DNA from: Hypomyces perniciosus
Lineage: Eukaryota > Ascomycota > Sordariomycetes > Hypocreales > Hypocreaceae
Direction: 5' to 3'
NCBI GenBank assembly: GCA_008477525.1
Contig: SPDT01000007.1
Coordinates: forward strand, 124,001 to 188,000
DNA length: 64,000 bases
Position numbers and translations under genes: made by a program. Below the pieces are notes generated by a model. That model saw only the letters and a program-made list of their open reading frames with translations. It had not been told where the DNA came from and ran no database searches. Shown here piece after piece: positions 12,901 through 27,057 of this stretch. Position 1 is the stretch's first letter; each line of letters opens with the position of its first letter.

Positions 12901-15511
12901 TATTTTTAAAGGTAGTAGAGATATAGAGTATTAAGAATAGTTTAATAAATGCTTTAAGTAAACTATTAGCGCATTTAAAAAGACCTTTTAATCTTTAACT
13001 ATTAAAGGCTACCTTAAAATAGTTAATTTTTATAAATAATACTAGTATACTAATAGGAACCTTAGGCAATACTTTAGTAAATAATTTACCCTTTTTGCAG
13101 AAAGGGATATAGTGGAAGAATAGCCTTATATATTAAGGGTATATAACCTAATAAAAGAGGATAGTCTATTAAAGCTAAAAGCAGACTAGCATATAAAAAA
13201 CTTACCTACTTTTATAAAAAAAAGTAAACCTTTAAAGAAATGCTAGCTAATAATCCTTTAAACAGTAAAGTAATAGTTAATATTTATAAAAGCTTAAAAC
13301 TTTAAAGGAAATAACCTATAAAAAGGCTAATAAATATTTCCTGGTATATAAGATTAAAATATATATTTTAAATACTGCTTGTAAAGATAATAAGCCTAGT
13401 ATATATTTAATAATTACTAGGCTTTTTAATTTAATGCTATATTAACTGCTGTTTAATTAATAAAAGCTAATACATAATAAATTAAAAAATGCAGAAATAA
13501 GATTTATTGTTTTTAATGCAGTAATAAACTATAAATCTTTCTTTTAGAAAAGTATAGCTTGTAATAAGTTAACTATTTACTGGGAGGATTTAGTGAAACT
13601 GCTAAAAGACTAGAAAACGCTTATAAAATACTTATTTAAAGATAAGTTTAAGTAAACTGTATATAATAAAATTAACTCTCTGCGTATAAAAGGAATCTAG
13701 AAAAAGATATTATATTTAAAGGCAATAATAAAGCTATTACTAGTATATTAAGGTTTTTATTTATAAATTTAATTAAAATAAAAATCTAAAACGCTATAAA
13801 GTTTATTTTATAGTCTATAGGGATTTATAAACGTACTTTATTATAAAGAGTATATATATAGCTATATTAACAGTATATTCTTTTTATATATTTATTACTT
13901 TTATAGTAAGATTTAACTTTAAATTCAAGTAGTATAATATTAAAAATACTTTTTTTAATACCTTTAAAGATAAGAACTTGAAACTAGTTATATATAAGCT
14001 CTTTAAAGGTTTTAAACAGTTAAATATTTACTTAAAGCTCGCGAAAGCTTTATATAGCTTAAAGGACTCGCTAAAGCTATAGTTTAATAAACTATTTTTA
14101 ACTTTAAAATAATAAAGGTTAATCTTAAACTTTAAAAAGCCTTATCTCTTTTATAATAAAGCTTAAAAATCTTTATTATATTTTATATAAATAATATTTT
14201 AATTATATATTATTATAATAATAAAGCTTTTTATATTAAGCTACTAAACACTTTAAAAGTAAAATATAAGCTTTATAGTAAAGGAAATATATAGTAGTTT
14301 TTAAAAATTAAAATTACCTGTAATTATATAAAGTATAAAATATACCTTTCCTATTAAACTTATTTTAAAAGAATTGTAAAATAATTTAAGTTTAATAAAA
14401 GAATATAGTTTTTTATAATTCTAATACCTATTATAAAGCTTTAAAAAGTATATTGCAAGCTTTAAAAGCAATTATTAAAATATATTAAAAGAAAGTAAGA
14501 TTAATATTTTATACAGCTACTATAATAAAGTTTAATATAGCTTATAGCGCCTTAGCTTTATTACAGTTTTTAACTAACTTTAGTAAAGAGTACTTTAAAG
14601 CAGTTAACTAGCTAATCTGCTCTTTATATATATAATATTTCTTAACCCTTTAATATAAAAGGAAAGGAGAAATATAGGTTTTAACTGCTTTAAGTAATAT
14701 TTCCTTTATTAATAATATAGATATTTAGAGATTATTTTAAGGGTATTTTATTATACTTTTTTTAGGCTTTATTTTATAGAATATAATACACTAAAGTATT
14801 ATTAATATATCTATAATTAAAGCTAAACTACTTGCCTTTACTTAAATAGTAAAAGAGGCTATAAGTTTATATAGCCTTTTTTAAAAGATAAAATTTAAGC
14901 CTAGCGCTAATTAGAATATTAATTATAATAATTAACTAACTATATACTTAATAATTAAAGAGAGTATATAAATTAATATTTGCCTATATAATATTAATAT
15001 ATAGAATATATAGCTTTAGCAGGAATACTAAAAAAAATTATTTATAGTTTTTTTATTTTTTTATTAACTTTATAACTGCTAATAGGTTTATTAAAGCCTT
15101 TTTATAGTAATACTTTAAGTACTTTAAAGTACTATTAAACTTAATAAATATATAGTTACTAGAAGAGAATATATAAAAATATAGGAAACTAGTTAATTTT
15201 AGCCTATAGGCTATATATTATAAAGGGTGTATTTGATTACTGTAATAACTATTTTCTTGGAGTTTTTTAGCCTTAATACGCTTACGCGTAAAGGTTATTA
15301 TTATTATTATCGCTATTATTTAAAGTAGGAGCCTCTTTAAAGTAAATTAAATTCTCCTCTTTTAGTAAGTTAAATTAAAGGCGTAATGCCTTTTTATACT
15401 AGGTTACCATTTAATTATATAAGCTTATAAGTATATAAAGAAAAAAGAGTATATTTACCTAATTATCCTTGTTACTTATAGCTTAAAAAAGCTAGTATAT
15501 AATTAATATAA
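9914..15511 (+). pseudogene. Degenerate copia gag-pol of A2
   Basis: This is the internal region from the primer site to the B1 insertion. The order gag-like, integrase, RT, RNase H is assumed from the copia family; only the RT box YINNILI at 14,184-14,204 is directly recognised. Frames are closed by frequent TAA and TAG. It is the best reference for reading A1, because it keeps segments (about 11,605-11,983 and 13,205-13,550) that A1 has lost. Confidence 0.6.
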
Positions 15512-15773
15512 TGTTAGAGACCCTCTTTAGGGCAGATAGATTAGGCGAGGGGCTATGACCTTAGGGAAAAGTAAAGGAGGTTAAAGAGCAGTTACTTAAA
15601 AGAGAGATAGATACTAATAAGCAGGTAATAAGCCAGAAACTAGTAGTTAAATATAGCAGTAGTAATTTACTAGTCTCTAAAGTTCTATATCTTTAAAGAC
15701 TATGGTTACTTTTATATATATATTCTAGCCTATATAATATTATAAAAGCTTTAAAGCTTTTAGTCTTTTAATA
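15512..15773 (-). repeat. 3' LTR (left copy) of B1
   Basis: 262 bp, matching 22,378-22,639 and both B2 LTRs. A run of seven C residues, the complement of the polypurine tract, follows within 15,774-15,790. Confidence 0.85.
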
Positions 15774-18700
15774 GGCTGCCCCCCCTTTTATAGTATTAAC
15801 CTTAATGCCAGTAAAGACCTTATATTTAACCAGCTCTTTTCTAGCTTTTAATACCCTATTACTATATTAAATAATAACTATTTCCTATATAAATACTTTT
15901 TTTAGCCTTAAACTTAAATACTTTAATATATACTTAATAGCCTAAAAAGTTTTTAACTTTATAATTTAAAACTATACTTTTATATAATTAGACTTAAAGG
16001 GTAGCAGAGAAATCTTATATAATAACCTAACCTTTCGCTGCTAATATATAAATAATTTACTTTATTTTTCTTCTTTTAATTTATTACCGCATATAAGTAT
16101 ACCATATATACTTTTACTTTACTTTTCTTTTTATTTATAACTTTAACTTTTATTTATTTCTCTTTTTTCTTTTTTTTTCTTCCTTTTTATCTCTCTCTCT
16201 CTTTTACCCTCCCTTTCCCTATAAGCGCTTTTTCTATAAATATTCCTTCTTTTCGCTTTTTATTACCAGCTAATTTATTATATAATAGCAGTTTTCTTCT
16301 TTTAGTTTAGCCTACTACTATAAGTTTACTTCTTTCTTTTATAATAGATATTGCTGCTTTATAAATTTTCTATAGTTAATTCTTTACTATAACTTTTTAT
16401 TTAATATATTTATAGCCTATTTTCAGAAAATAATAGTCATCCTATAATAATCAAGAACCTTAATATAGCAAGCCTATTTTTACTTATAGCTAATACTATT
16501 TTAATTATCTCTCTATTAAAATACCCTCCCTTTAAGATTGCTATACTTTTGCTAATAAAATACTATAAAGCTGCTAATAATTTAACCTAATAGGTGTTCT
16601 AGTATAGATATAATTATTGGCTGCTGTTAATTTATTATAAATGCCCTGCTTTATATTATGATTATTTTAACCTTTTAATTAAATAGAATATAAAGTAAAA
16701 AAAAAACCTCTTTAATACTATAATAACAAATATAAGTTTTATGCAATTAAAAAGTAAAACTTTTTATATTAATTTATATTATATTAACTGCTTTTAAGAA
16801 ATATTTTTATTATTTTTTAAATAATAAATTATATAATCTAATCGCCTATTAATTTATTAATACTATTAAGGCATTAGTTTAATATTCTTTAAAGTGCTTC
16901 ATTAATAAAGTAAATACTTTAATATTGCTTTATTATTATATAATAGCAGCTAATAACGACCTAGTCTATAATAGTATTATTATAAGTCTAATATAAAAAA
17001 ACCTTATATTAATATAATAAAAATTAAGCCTAGTTAAGGCGTAAACGGAAAAAGAGTCTGCAGTAAATAAATAACAATACTACTAAAACCTAAAGCGCTT
17101 AAACCTTCAAGTTACTTTAAGTAAATAAACTCTCTTACCACTATTACTGCTGTTATATATACTTTTATTCCAGTATATCTTTCTTTATTTATAATTGGCA
17201 GTTTACAATTAATTACTATATAATATACTAATATACTAAAGTTCCTATATTTCCTTAAGTATATCCTATTACTATAAAAGATTGCAATAAAGTACTGTTT
17301 AAAGATAAAGAGAATTAGCTATTATTTAATAATAGTATTACTGTTTATTTACTGTAAAATATATACTGTTATAAGTTTATTTTCTGTTTTTAATTAACTG
17401 GTTAAAACTGCGCAGTACTTTACTCCTTTTAACTTTATAATGCTTAGTAGTAGTAGCTAATTATTTACTAGTAAGTCACTATTTATACTTTTAAATTAAT
17501 TTAATATTAATAAAATTACTTTTTCTTTATTAAAGATTATTAAGTTTTAAATAGTCTTTCTAGTTAATTAAATATAAATATTATATCCTTTTATATTTAT
17601 AATTAATAATTTTTTTAACTTTAAATATCTCTTTAATATTAAAAAGGTAATCTATTAGCTTAAAAGGTTTTCCTTTATAGTTATAATATAGTTTAAGATT
17701 TATAATATTAAAAATATTATAAATTTTAATAAAAAATAAAAGATAAATTTAATATATTAATCCGCTTATTTTAATTTCGTGTTTAATTTAGTAAAAACTA
17801 ATATACTTTTCAGTAAATCTTTTATTAAATTGCTAAAGTTTTAAATATTTTATAAAAAGTAATAGCTAATTGCTTATAGTAAATTTCTTTTTAAGTCGGT
17901 AAATATTATATTATTTTTTATATTTCTTTTAGCTATATTATAATATTTATTTAACTATTTTACAGGTAGCTTAAAGCTCCTTTACCGTTATAATAGTATT
18001 AGTATAATATTTATAATAGGTTAGTTTATTATAACCTAAAGCGTTAAGCTTATAGCTAAGTAGTAAAACAGCTGGTAAATAGCTAGTTATAAAATATTTA
18101 ATACTATTATATATAGATTAAGTAAAAGATAATTTTTGCAGTTAATTATTTTATTATTTACTGTAAAAAGAATATAAATAATACTTTAAAGCTTAATTCT
18201 ACTATTTAGTCTAACTATTAGTCTATAAGTGAAAAGTAATGCTAACTTGCTATTTATAAGTAAATAAGTAATAGAAACTTCGCTAAAATCTAGATTTAAA
18301 TAATTAATCTTTATTAGAAATAATTCCTTATAGTATTCTAAAAATTAAGTAAATGTATTTTATAAAAAGGTTAGCGACTTTATTGCTTATAATATATACT
18401 ATTATAGGTATATATAAGGTATATTTTATATATTAATTAATAATAATAAGAATTGTATTGTATAGGTATTTGCCTTTATAATTTAAGATTTCTAGTAAAT
18501 TTAAGATAAAATCTACAGAAATTTCTTTAAAAGGTTTTTCTAGTATTAATAATAAAGCAAATTTACTATAAAGTTAATCAGTTCTCGCCTTTATTATCTA
18601 GTAAATATAATATATAGATATATAACGCTTAATATTTTACTTTATACTTTGCTAATAATAGGTTAATATAATATATCTTAAAGTACAATTAACTCTTTAA

Positions 18701-21700
18701 TATCTAGCAGTTAGATTATTATAAAGTAGTATTAAGATTTTAATATAAAGATTTATTAATATATAAACTTTACTTTAATAATAAAGTAACTAGTTATTAT
18801 TAATAACCTAATTATTACTATAAAATATATTAATTATTCCCTAGCTTTAAATTTTCTGTTAAATAAAGTAATCTTTTTATTAAGCTTATAGGATAGCTAA
18901 GGGTAAAGACTTTTATAGTTTTAGCAGTAAACTTATAGTAGTCTGCTATATAACCTATAAACCAGTAATTATAACTCTAGCTACTATACTTTATAGGTAA
19001 GCTATCTGCTAAATAATATTTAATCTTTATCCTTTAACCTAAAGCGATATTAGAGTAATACTCTTATTTATAGGCGACTTTATATATTCCTAATTACTAT
19101 AATGCACTGCTGCAAATCCTTTTAGTTTATATAGGCTATTAGCTTTTATACTATAAAAATACTGTAAAATTATTAATATATAGCTTTACTGTAATTCTTT
19201 TATCTTAATAAAATTATAAAAATTAAAGTATTAAAATAAAGCATTAGCAGGGTTAAACTTCTTTAGCCTATACTTCATATAAAAATTAAATAAAGCTAGC
19301 TTATTAAAAGCCTTTGCCTACTAGCATAAAAGCTTTTATTTATCTGTAAAATAATCGTGGTTAAAATAGTCTGTTATAACTTAAATCTTTATACCTATAT
19401 AAGCCAGATAATATCTTTATATTTAAAAAGCCTTTATAATAGTAAGAAATTTAATATTAAAGGTATAATAATATAATTTAAAACTATTTAACTTTTTTAA
19501 TATACATACTATAAGGTGCTAGGCAATTCCCTAATATTAAGCTAGTATTACTTTAATTATATAGTTTAATGCATTTATCTTTATATAAATTAATGCCTTT
19601 AGGTTATAATATATTAAAATAGGTTTCTTTAAAGATTTTCTTTTAAGTTATTAAAAAGCTTTAAAAGCGCTAGACTTTAACTGTAAAAAACCTTTTCGCT
19701 TTTTATAAGTAAAATCTATTAAAGGTACTGTAATTTTACTGTAATTTTTAATAAAGTAATAGTAAAACCCTATAAATCCTAGAAATATAAAGATATTATA
19801 GATATTTCTAGGTACTAGCTATTTAATAATAGCTTAAATATATAACTATTTTATCTTAATTCTATTAAGTGTAATAATATATTTAAAGAAAGGTGTTAAA
19901 GTAATATAAAAGATATATTTATTAATATTAATATATAGCTTTGCGTTTTATAACTTTTTAAACACCTGGCGAATATACTATATATACTTTTTAAGAGTAT
20001 AGCGATAAATTAGTATATTATTAAGGTATATAATATAAATAAAATTAATTAGATTTTATAGTGTATTATTAATATATTACTGAAAATTTATAAGGGAATT
20101 TATAAGGCTAAATAGTATAATATTATATTTAAAATATCTATATTAGCAGTAAAATACTGTTTTTCATTTATTTTCTTTATAGATAAATATTTAATAATAT
20201 AAATCTTTTAAATAAAGCTTAGTGAAAGTTTTAGTATATAAATGTCTATTAAAAATCTTTAAAATTAATAGTAGAAAAGCGCGGTTTTTATAAGTTATTT
20301 TATTTAAAGTATAGAAATTAATATATATTTGCAGTTTACTGCTTTTCTTTAATATAAAGATTATAGGGGCACTTATAGGACTAATAGACCGCTAAATCTA
20401 TATATTTTATAGTGTCTTTTTTGAATATTTGCAGAAAGCTTTTAGCTCTTTAGGTACTAGGTTATAGATAGGACTCTATAAAGGCATTTTTTAATTTTTT
20501 AATTTAATAGTATACTGTTAATTTATTAATATATTAGCAGCTTCTTTTATAGAGAAGATATTAGTGAGATTATAATATATAGGACGCAATTTTAAATATA
20601 AGGCTAACTTATAGTCTTTTAAGGAAATAGCTTTATTTAAGTTAAAAGATAGTAGGTTTTCCGAAGCTTTGAATTTAACTTTAAGCTTCTTTTCAGTTAC
20701 TAATATAAAGGCTATTTAGGCTTTTTTAATCGTTTATTATAGCTGCTTTTTAAAGGCTATTAAAGTAATAGAATCCTTAGTTAAAGGATAATTCTATTAA
20801 TTATACTTTTATAAAAGAGTAGGATTAGCTTTTTGAAACTAAAGTCTTTTTAAAATAAAGTCTTTTAGGCTATTAGCGATAATATAATAAAGTAGCTACT
20901 TTTTCTTTACTCCTTAATTATTAATTATTTTTATATATATATTTATATAGCTATAAATTATAGTAGAAATATTTAAGAAAATAGCAGTAAATTTAAAAGC
21001 TAGTAATAGACTTTTTAATTAATCATTTTATTATAAAGAGATATATAAAGATTACTGCCAGGATTAAATAAGGCATTTATATATTACTAGTAGCCACTTA
21101 GCTGTATCTTCTTTAATTGTCTTATAGTTAAATTTATATAGCAATTATATTCTTAAGTTTAATAAACTATAGGTTTAGTATTTCTGCTAGTAAAGTATAG
21201 TTAAATAAAGTTATTATACTTTTTAGTAAAGTAGTATTTACTATTATACTTTATATAATTAAAAGCTTAGTAGGAGGTTTTATAATAAAAACTATTATAT
21301 TTCTAATAAATAATTAAATTAAAGAGGTTTCTGTATTCTCTTAAACCTTTAAATACTTTAATTATTATATTCTTTAAGGTATTAGCAGTATAAGCTTAAT
21401 GTAATCCCTGCTAACTAATAGATCTGGTTTTTCTGTATTTTCTTTAAGATTAAGATTCCTATTAAAAGCTACTTATATCACTAGTACAGTTATATATAAA
21501 AGTCTTAGCGATTATACTAATATAAATTAACTCCTGCTAGGTTATAGGGATTTTATAGTAAAGTATTTGCTTATTTATTATAAAGGAAAGGTATTATAAG
21601 AATATATAAGTCTTAAGCTATAAAGGAGTTATTTTAAAGAATTTACTTTTAATAATTTTAAAATAAAAGAGGAATAATTAAAAATTCTATTTAATAGTTT

Positions 21701-22377
21701 AATATAGGCGAAAAATCTATAAAGTCGCTTTATAGTACCTCGTTAAGCTATTGCAATTATTATCTTTAAACGATTAATGAAATTTATTTTAAGTAATTGA
21801 TTTAGCAGATCTACTTTTTTCTTTAAAATACTTAACCTATTACTGTTAAATATTTCCTTTTAAGTAAAAAGTAATATAGGTAATTTTGCAAACTGCTTAA
21901 GAAAAGGTATTAAAGGATAATTTAAACTGCCTTTTAATAATAGTAAGAAAAGTCTATAATTTTTTTTAAAACTTTCCTTTATAATAAAAAGCTTAAATTT
22001 ATACTTTACTTTAATTGCCTTTATAAAGTTATTTTAAACTAATAGTATATAATAAGCTAGTTATAGGCAATAAACTTTTAATCTCTAAGAGTTTAAAAAA
22101 AGGGTTCTCCCTTTAAAGAAAAGTGTTTAAATATTTCCTTTTTAAATATATTTACTGTTTATTTTTTATTTACTAAATATAAATATTAAGTTTTTCTTTT
22201 ATAAGTAAAGTATTATATAAAAGGCCTAGTTAATAATTTAAAGGAGTAACTTTATTTAAAGGTCTTTGCGTTTAAGATATAGCCTTTTTATTAAAAGTAA
22301 ATTAATTATTTACTGTTAAAGGTATTTTTAACTGTAATAGTTTTTTTACTTTTATTAAAAATAATAAAAGATTAGTA
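15774..22377 (-). pseudogene. Degenerate gypsy pol of B1
   Basis: Minus-strand coding remnants only. The RT box YLNNILIY at 20,005-20,028 is the recognisable landmark. The region aligns with B2 for nearly its full length, which helps locate the insertions in B2. Stops are dense and nothing can be expressed as a full protein. Confidence 0.6.
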
Positions 22378-22639
22378 TATTAAAGACCCTTTTTAAAGTA
22401 AATAGATTAAGTAAAGGGCTATAACTTTAAAGAAAAATAAAGGAGGTTAAAGAGCAGTTACTTAAAAGAGAAATAGATGCTAATAAGCAAGTAATAAACT
22501 AGAAACTAGTAGTTAAGTATAGCAGTAGTAGTTTACTAGTCTTTAAAGTTCTATATCTTCAGGGACTATAGTTACATTTATATATATATTCCGGCCCATA
22601 TAATATTACAAGAGCTCCGGAGCTTCCGGTCTCCTAACA
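22378..22639 (-). repeat. 5' LTR (right copy) of B1
   Basis: 262 bp, ending GGTCTCCTAACA. The preserved CA end makes the TATAA duplication easy to place. Parts (ATTCCGGCCCATATAA, GAGCTCCGGAGCTTCCGG) are much less RIP-altered than the rest of B1. Confidence 0.85.
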
Positions 22640-22839
22640 TATAAGCACTAAATAACTATAGAGTATATAATTAAATAAAATAATATAGGTAAATTAAAAA
22701 AGAGTTTATTAAAGGGTATATTAGTAATTATTATTAAAGTAAATAGTATACTGTTAAAAGTAGGCGATAGAAATATATTAAGAGAAATCTCTTTTACTAG
22801 TAATTGCTGACTTTAAATAACCCTTATAAAAAGGGGATA

Positions 22840-23340
22840 ATAGTATAGTAGTAGGGGCAGTAATAGTAGTAACGGCAGAGGTAGAGGCAGCTGTAGGAGC
22901 AGCTGCAGTAAGCGTAATTATAGGAGTAGCTATTAAAGCAGCAGGAGCAGTAATAGGGGCAGGGGCTAAAGTAAAAGCAGCAGCTGCTTTAATAGTAAAG
23001 CGCGCTTTATAAGCAGCTGCAATAGCAGCAGTATAGCGCGCGTTAAGAGCAGCAAAAGCCGCAGTATCCCTTAACTAGGCCGGACTAGCCGGCGCAGGAG
23101 CAGGAGCCAGAGCAGGAGCCAGCGCAGGAGCAGGAGCTGGAGTAGGAGCCAGTGCAGGAGCAGGAGCTGGAGCAGGAGCCGGCGCAGAAGCAGGAGCAGT
23201 AACAGGCGTGGCCGCTCAGCCAGCCAAGCGACCAACGCCAGGACAAGCCACCTTTAGGGGGCGACTACGACTACGCTTTCCCGACAAGGTATTCTTCTTC
23301 TGCAATTTCGCTATTAGCTAATAAACACGCAGCGTAAAGG
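22840..23340 (+). other. GC-rich Gly/Ala-repeat island inside A2
   Basis: About 500 bp of GC-rich sequence in an otherwise 80-90 % AT block, lying between B1 and the A2 polypurine tract. It consists of GCAGGAGCAGGAGC-like 6-bp-based repeats, densest at 23,090-23,200. Read on the + strand, frame 23,079-23,321 is open for 80 codons without a start: a (Gly-Ala)n run followed by AAQPAKRPTPGQATF and an Arg-rich end. The same frame continues upstream as Ala-rich sequence broken only by TAG/TAA codons that could come from CAG/CAA. The other strand reads (Ala-Pro)n. It could be a remnant of an element-encoded extra protein or a captured host fragment. Confidence 0.6.
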
Positions 23341-23739
23341 GAATTAGTTGGAAGCGTAATATTTATAGCAGGAGCTATACTGCTGTTGCTATTAATATTA
23401 ATATTATTATTAATGTTGATAATAATAATATTAATAATTAAAGAAAAAGAGTAAAAAATAGGGCTAGGGGGCAGCTAATATTCCTATTCTAGCTGTTTAA
23501 GACTAATTCACCTACTTAAAAGCTTTATTATTTAACTTCCTATTATTACAGAATAATAATAGCTATAGCACTTATATTCCTTTTACCTCTATAATAAAAT
23601 ATTAATGTATATTTACAATAAAGAGCTTTTAACTAAATAAAAGAGGCTTTAAGAGCGCGGCCAGTTAGTTATAATACTATAGATAGGCTAGAGTAGTAGT
23701 TAATAAGGTATTAGGAATAGCTTTATTAACTGGGGGGTA

Positions 23740-24005
23740 TATTAGGTTAAGTAGGCCAGGGCCTTACCACTTATTAGCGCTAAAAAGCTTTTATCTACTA
23801 TATAAGCAGATATAAGCTGATATATATATTGTATAAGCGATATATTAGACTATGCAGGCGCTTATAAAGCGCCTGTATACAGCTTCTTCTTTATGTTAGC
23901 TATATATATATATAGCGAGGCCACTATAGCATATTCTCTTTCATAGAATCAAGCTTTGTTTCCTATCTCTCTATGCTCCATATAGCTGTGCCGCGCTCCG
24001 CCACA
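23740..24005 (+). repeat. 3' LTR of A2
   Basis: 266 bp, preceded by a six-G polypurine tract and ending GCTCCGCCACA. It is less RIP-altered than the 5' LTR of the same element, with CATAGAATCAAGCTTTG and CTATGCTCC retained. Confidence 0.85.
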
Positions 24006-24038
24006 AAAAGTTTATAAGGTATTTATTTAAAGATAAGC

Positions 24039-24300
24039 TGTCAGAGACCCTCTTTAAGGCAGATGGATCGGGCGAGGGGCTGCGCCCTTCGGGAAAAGTA
24101 GAGGAGGTTAAAGAGTAATCACTTAAAGGAGAAATAAATACTAATAAGCGGGTAATAAGTTAAAAACTAATAGTTAAGTATAGCAGTAGTAGTTTACTAG
24201 TCTTTAAATTTCTATATCTTTAAAGACTACAGTTACTTTTATATATATATTCCAGCCTATATAATATTATAAAAGCCTTAAAGCTTCCAGTCTTTTAATA
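24039..24300 (-). repeat. 3' LTR (left copy) of B2
   Basis: 262 bp, starting TGTCAGAGACCCTC. It keeps patches with little RIP, such as GGCGAGGGGCTGCGCCCTTC. Confidence 0.85.
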
Positions 24301-27057
24301 AGCTGCCCCCCTTTTATAGCATTAACCTTAATGCCAGCAAGGGCCTTATATTTAACTAGCTCTTTTCTGGCTTTTAATACCCTATTACTATACTAAACAG
24401 TAACTATTTCTTATATAGACGCTTTTTTAAACTCTAAACTTAAATACTTTAATATATATTTAATAGCTTAAAAAATTTCTAACTTTATACTTTAAAAGTA
24501 TACTTTTATATAATTAGACTTAAAGGGTAGCAGAGAAATCCTATATAATAAGCTAACCTTTTACTATTAATATATAAGTAATTTACTTTATTTTTCTTCT
24601 CCTAATTTATTACTATATATAAGTATACTATATATATTTTTACCCTACTTTTCTTTTTACTTATAATTTTAATTCCTACTTACTTTTCTCTTTTCTTTTT
24701 TTTTTTCCTTTTTATCTCTCTCTCTCCCTTTTTATAGCTATTTTCTCTAAAAATATTCCTTCCTTTTACTTTTTATTACTAGCTAATTTATTATATAATA
24801 GTAATTCTCTTTTTTTAATTTAGCCTACTACTATAAGTTCTCTTTTTCCTTTTATAATAAATATTACTACTTTATAAATCTTTTATAGCTAATTCTTTAC
24901 TATAATTTCTTATTTAATATATTTACAGCCTAGTTTTAGAAACTAATAGTAATCTTACAGTATTTAAAAACCTTAATATAGCAAGCCTGTCTTTATTTAT
25001 AGCCAATACTATCTCAGTTATATCTCTATTAAAATACCCTCACTTAAAGATTATTACTCTTTTACTAGCAAAATACTATAAAGCTGCTAGTAATTTAACC
25101 CAGTAAGTGTTTTAGTATAAATATAACTATTAGCTACTGCTAATTTACTATAAACGCTTTACCCTATACTATGATTATCTTGACCTTTTAATTAAATAAA
25201 ATATAAAATTAAAAAAAGAATTGCCCTAATACTATAACAATAAATGTAAATTTTATATAATTAAAAAGTAAAACCTTTTATATTAATTTATATTATATTA
25301 GCTGCTTTTAAAAAACATTTTTTTTATTTCTTAAATAATAAATTATATAATCTAATCGCCTATTAATTTATTAATACTGCTAAAGTATTAATTTCATATT
25401 TTTAAAAGTCCTTTATTAATAAAGTAAATACTTTAATATTACTTTTTTACTATATAGTAGTAGCTAATAAATAATTAATCTATAATAATACTACTATAAG
25501 TTTAATATAAAAAGAACTTTATATTAATATAATAAAGTTAAGCCTAGTTAAAAAGTAAAAAAAAAAAAAGTCTATAGTAAATAAATAGTCTTACTGCTAA
25601 AACTTAAAGCGCTTAAACCTTTAAATTGCTTTTAATTAAGTAAACTCTCTTACTACTATTACTGCTATTATATATACTTTTATTCTAGTATATATTTCTT
25701 TATTTATCATAGGCAGTTTTCACTTAATTACTATATAATATACTAGTATATTAAAATTCTTATATTTCTTTAAATATATCCTACTACTATAAAAAGTTAT
25801 AATAAAATACCATTTAAAGATAAGAAAACTAGCTGTTATTTAATAGTAATATTACTATTTATTTACTCTAAAATATATATTATTATAAGTTTATTTTTTA
25901 TTTTTAATTAATTAATTAAAACTGCATAATATTTTACTCCTTTTAACTTTATAACACTTAATAGTAATAGCTAATTATTTACTAGTAAATTACTGCTTAT
26001 ACTTTTAAATTAATTTAATATCAGTAAAATTACTTTTCTTTTACTAAATATTATTAATCTTTCAATAGTCTTTCCACTTAATTAAATATACGTATTATAT
26101 CCCTTTATTGATAATTAATAATTTTTTTAACTTTAAATATCTTTTTAGCGCTAAAAGGGTAATTTATTAATTTAAAAAGTTCTCCTTTATAACTATAATA
26201 CAGTTTAAGATTTATAATATTAAAAATATTATAAATTTTAATAAACAATAAAGAATAAAGCTAATATATTAATCTATTTATTTTGATTTAATATTTAATT
26301 TAATAAAAATCAATATACTTTTTAGCAAGTGTTTTATTAAATTGTTAAAGTTTTAGGTATTTTATAGAAAGTAATATCTAGTCGCTAATAGTAAATTTCT
26401 TTTTACGTTAATAAATATTATACTAGTTTTTATATTTTTTTTAACTTTATTATAAAGTTTATTTAGCCATTTTACAGGTAGCGTAAAGCTATTTTACAGG
26501 TAGCTTAAAGCTCTTTTACCTTTATAATAACATTAGTATAATATTTATAATAAATTAGTCTATTATAACTTAAAGTATTAAGCTTATAGCTAAGCAGTAA
26601 AAAAGCTATTAAATAGCCAATTATAAAATATTTTAATACTATTATATATAGATTAAGTAAAAGATAATTTTTAAAGCTAGTGATTTTATTATTTACTGTA
26701 AAAAGAATATAAATAATACTTTAAGGCTTAATTCTGCTATTTAGTCTAACTATTAGTCTATAAGTAAAAAGTAGTATTAAGTTGCTATTTATAAGCAAAT
26801 AAGTAATAGAAATTTCGCTAAAATCTAGATTTAAATAATTAATCTCTATTAAAGACAATTCTTTATAGTATTCTAAAAATTAAGTAAATATATTTTATAA
26901 AAAGGTTAGCGACTCTACTATTTATAAGATATACTATTATAGGTATATACAGGGTATATTTTATATATTAATTAATAATAATAAAATTATATTATATAGG
27001 TATTTGCCTTTATAGTTTAAGATTTCTGGTAAATTTATAATAAAATCTATAAACATT

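Larger units (their letters stand above)
15512..22639 (-). mobile_element. Ty3/gypsy retrotransposon B1, nested in A2
   Basis: 262-bp LTRs at 15,512-15,773 (TGTTAGAGACCC...) and 22,378-22,639 (...GGTCTCCTAACA) start with TG and end with CA. The target duplication is TATAA (15,507-15,511 and 22,640-22,644). Next to the left LTR is GGCTGCCCCCCCTTTTA, the complement of a polypurine tract, so the element reads on the minus strand. At 20,005-20,028 the minus strand encodes YLNNILIY, from gypsy RT YLDDILIY after G-to-A change. Total length is 7,128 bp, normal for a complete gypsy element, but no frame is intact. Confidence 0.85.
9648..24005 (+). mobile_element. Ty1/copia retrotransposon A2, structurally complete, inserted in A1
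   Basis: Identical-length 266-bp LTRs at 9,648-9,913 and 23,740-24,005 are bordered by the 5-bp target duplication AAAAG (9,643-9,647 and 24,006-24,010). A primer-binding-like site follows the 5' LTR and a polypurine tract (CTGGGGGGTA, about 23,730-23,739) precedes the 3' LTR. At 14,184-14,204 the + strand encodes YINNILI, the RIP-altered copia reverse transcriptase box Y-V-D-D-I-L-I. Gypsy element B1 splits it; without B1 and its duplication the element is about 7.2 kb. All frames are broken. A1 sequence resumes on both sides. Confidence 0.85.
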
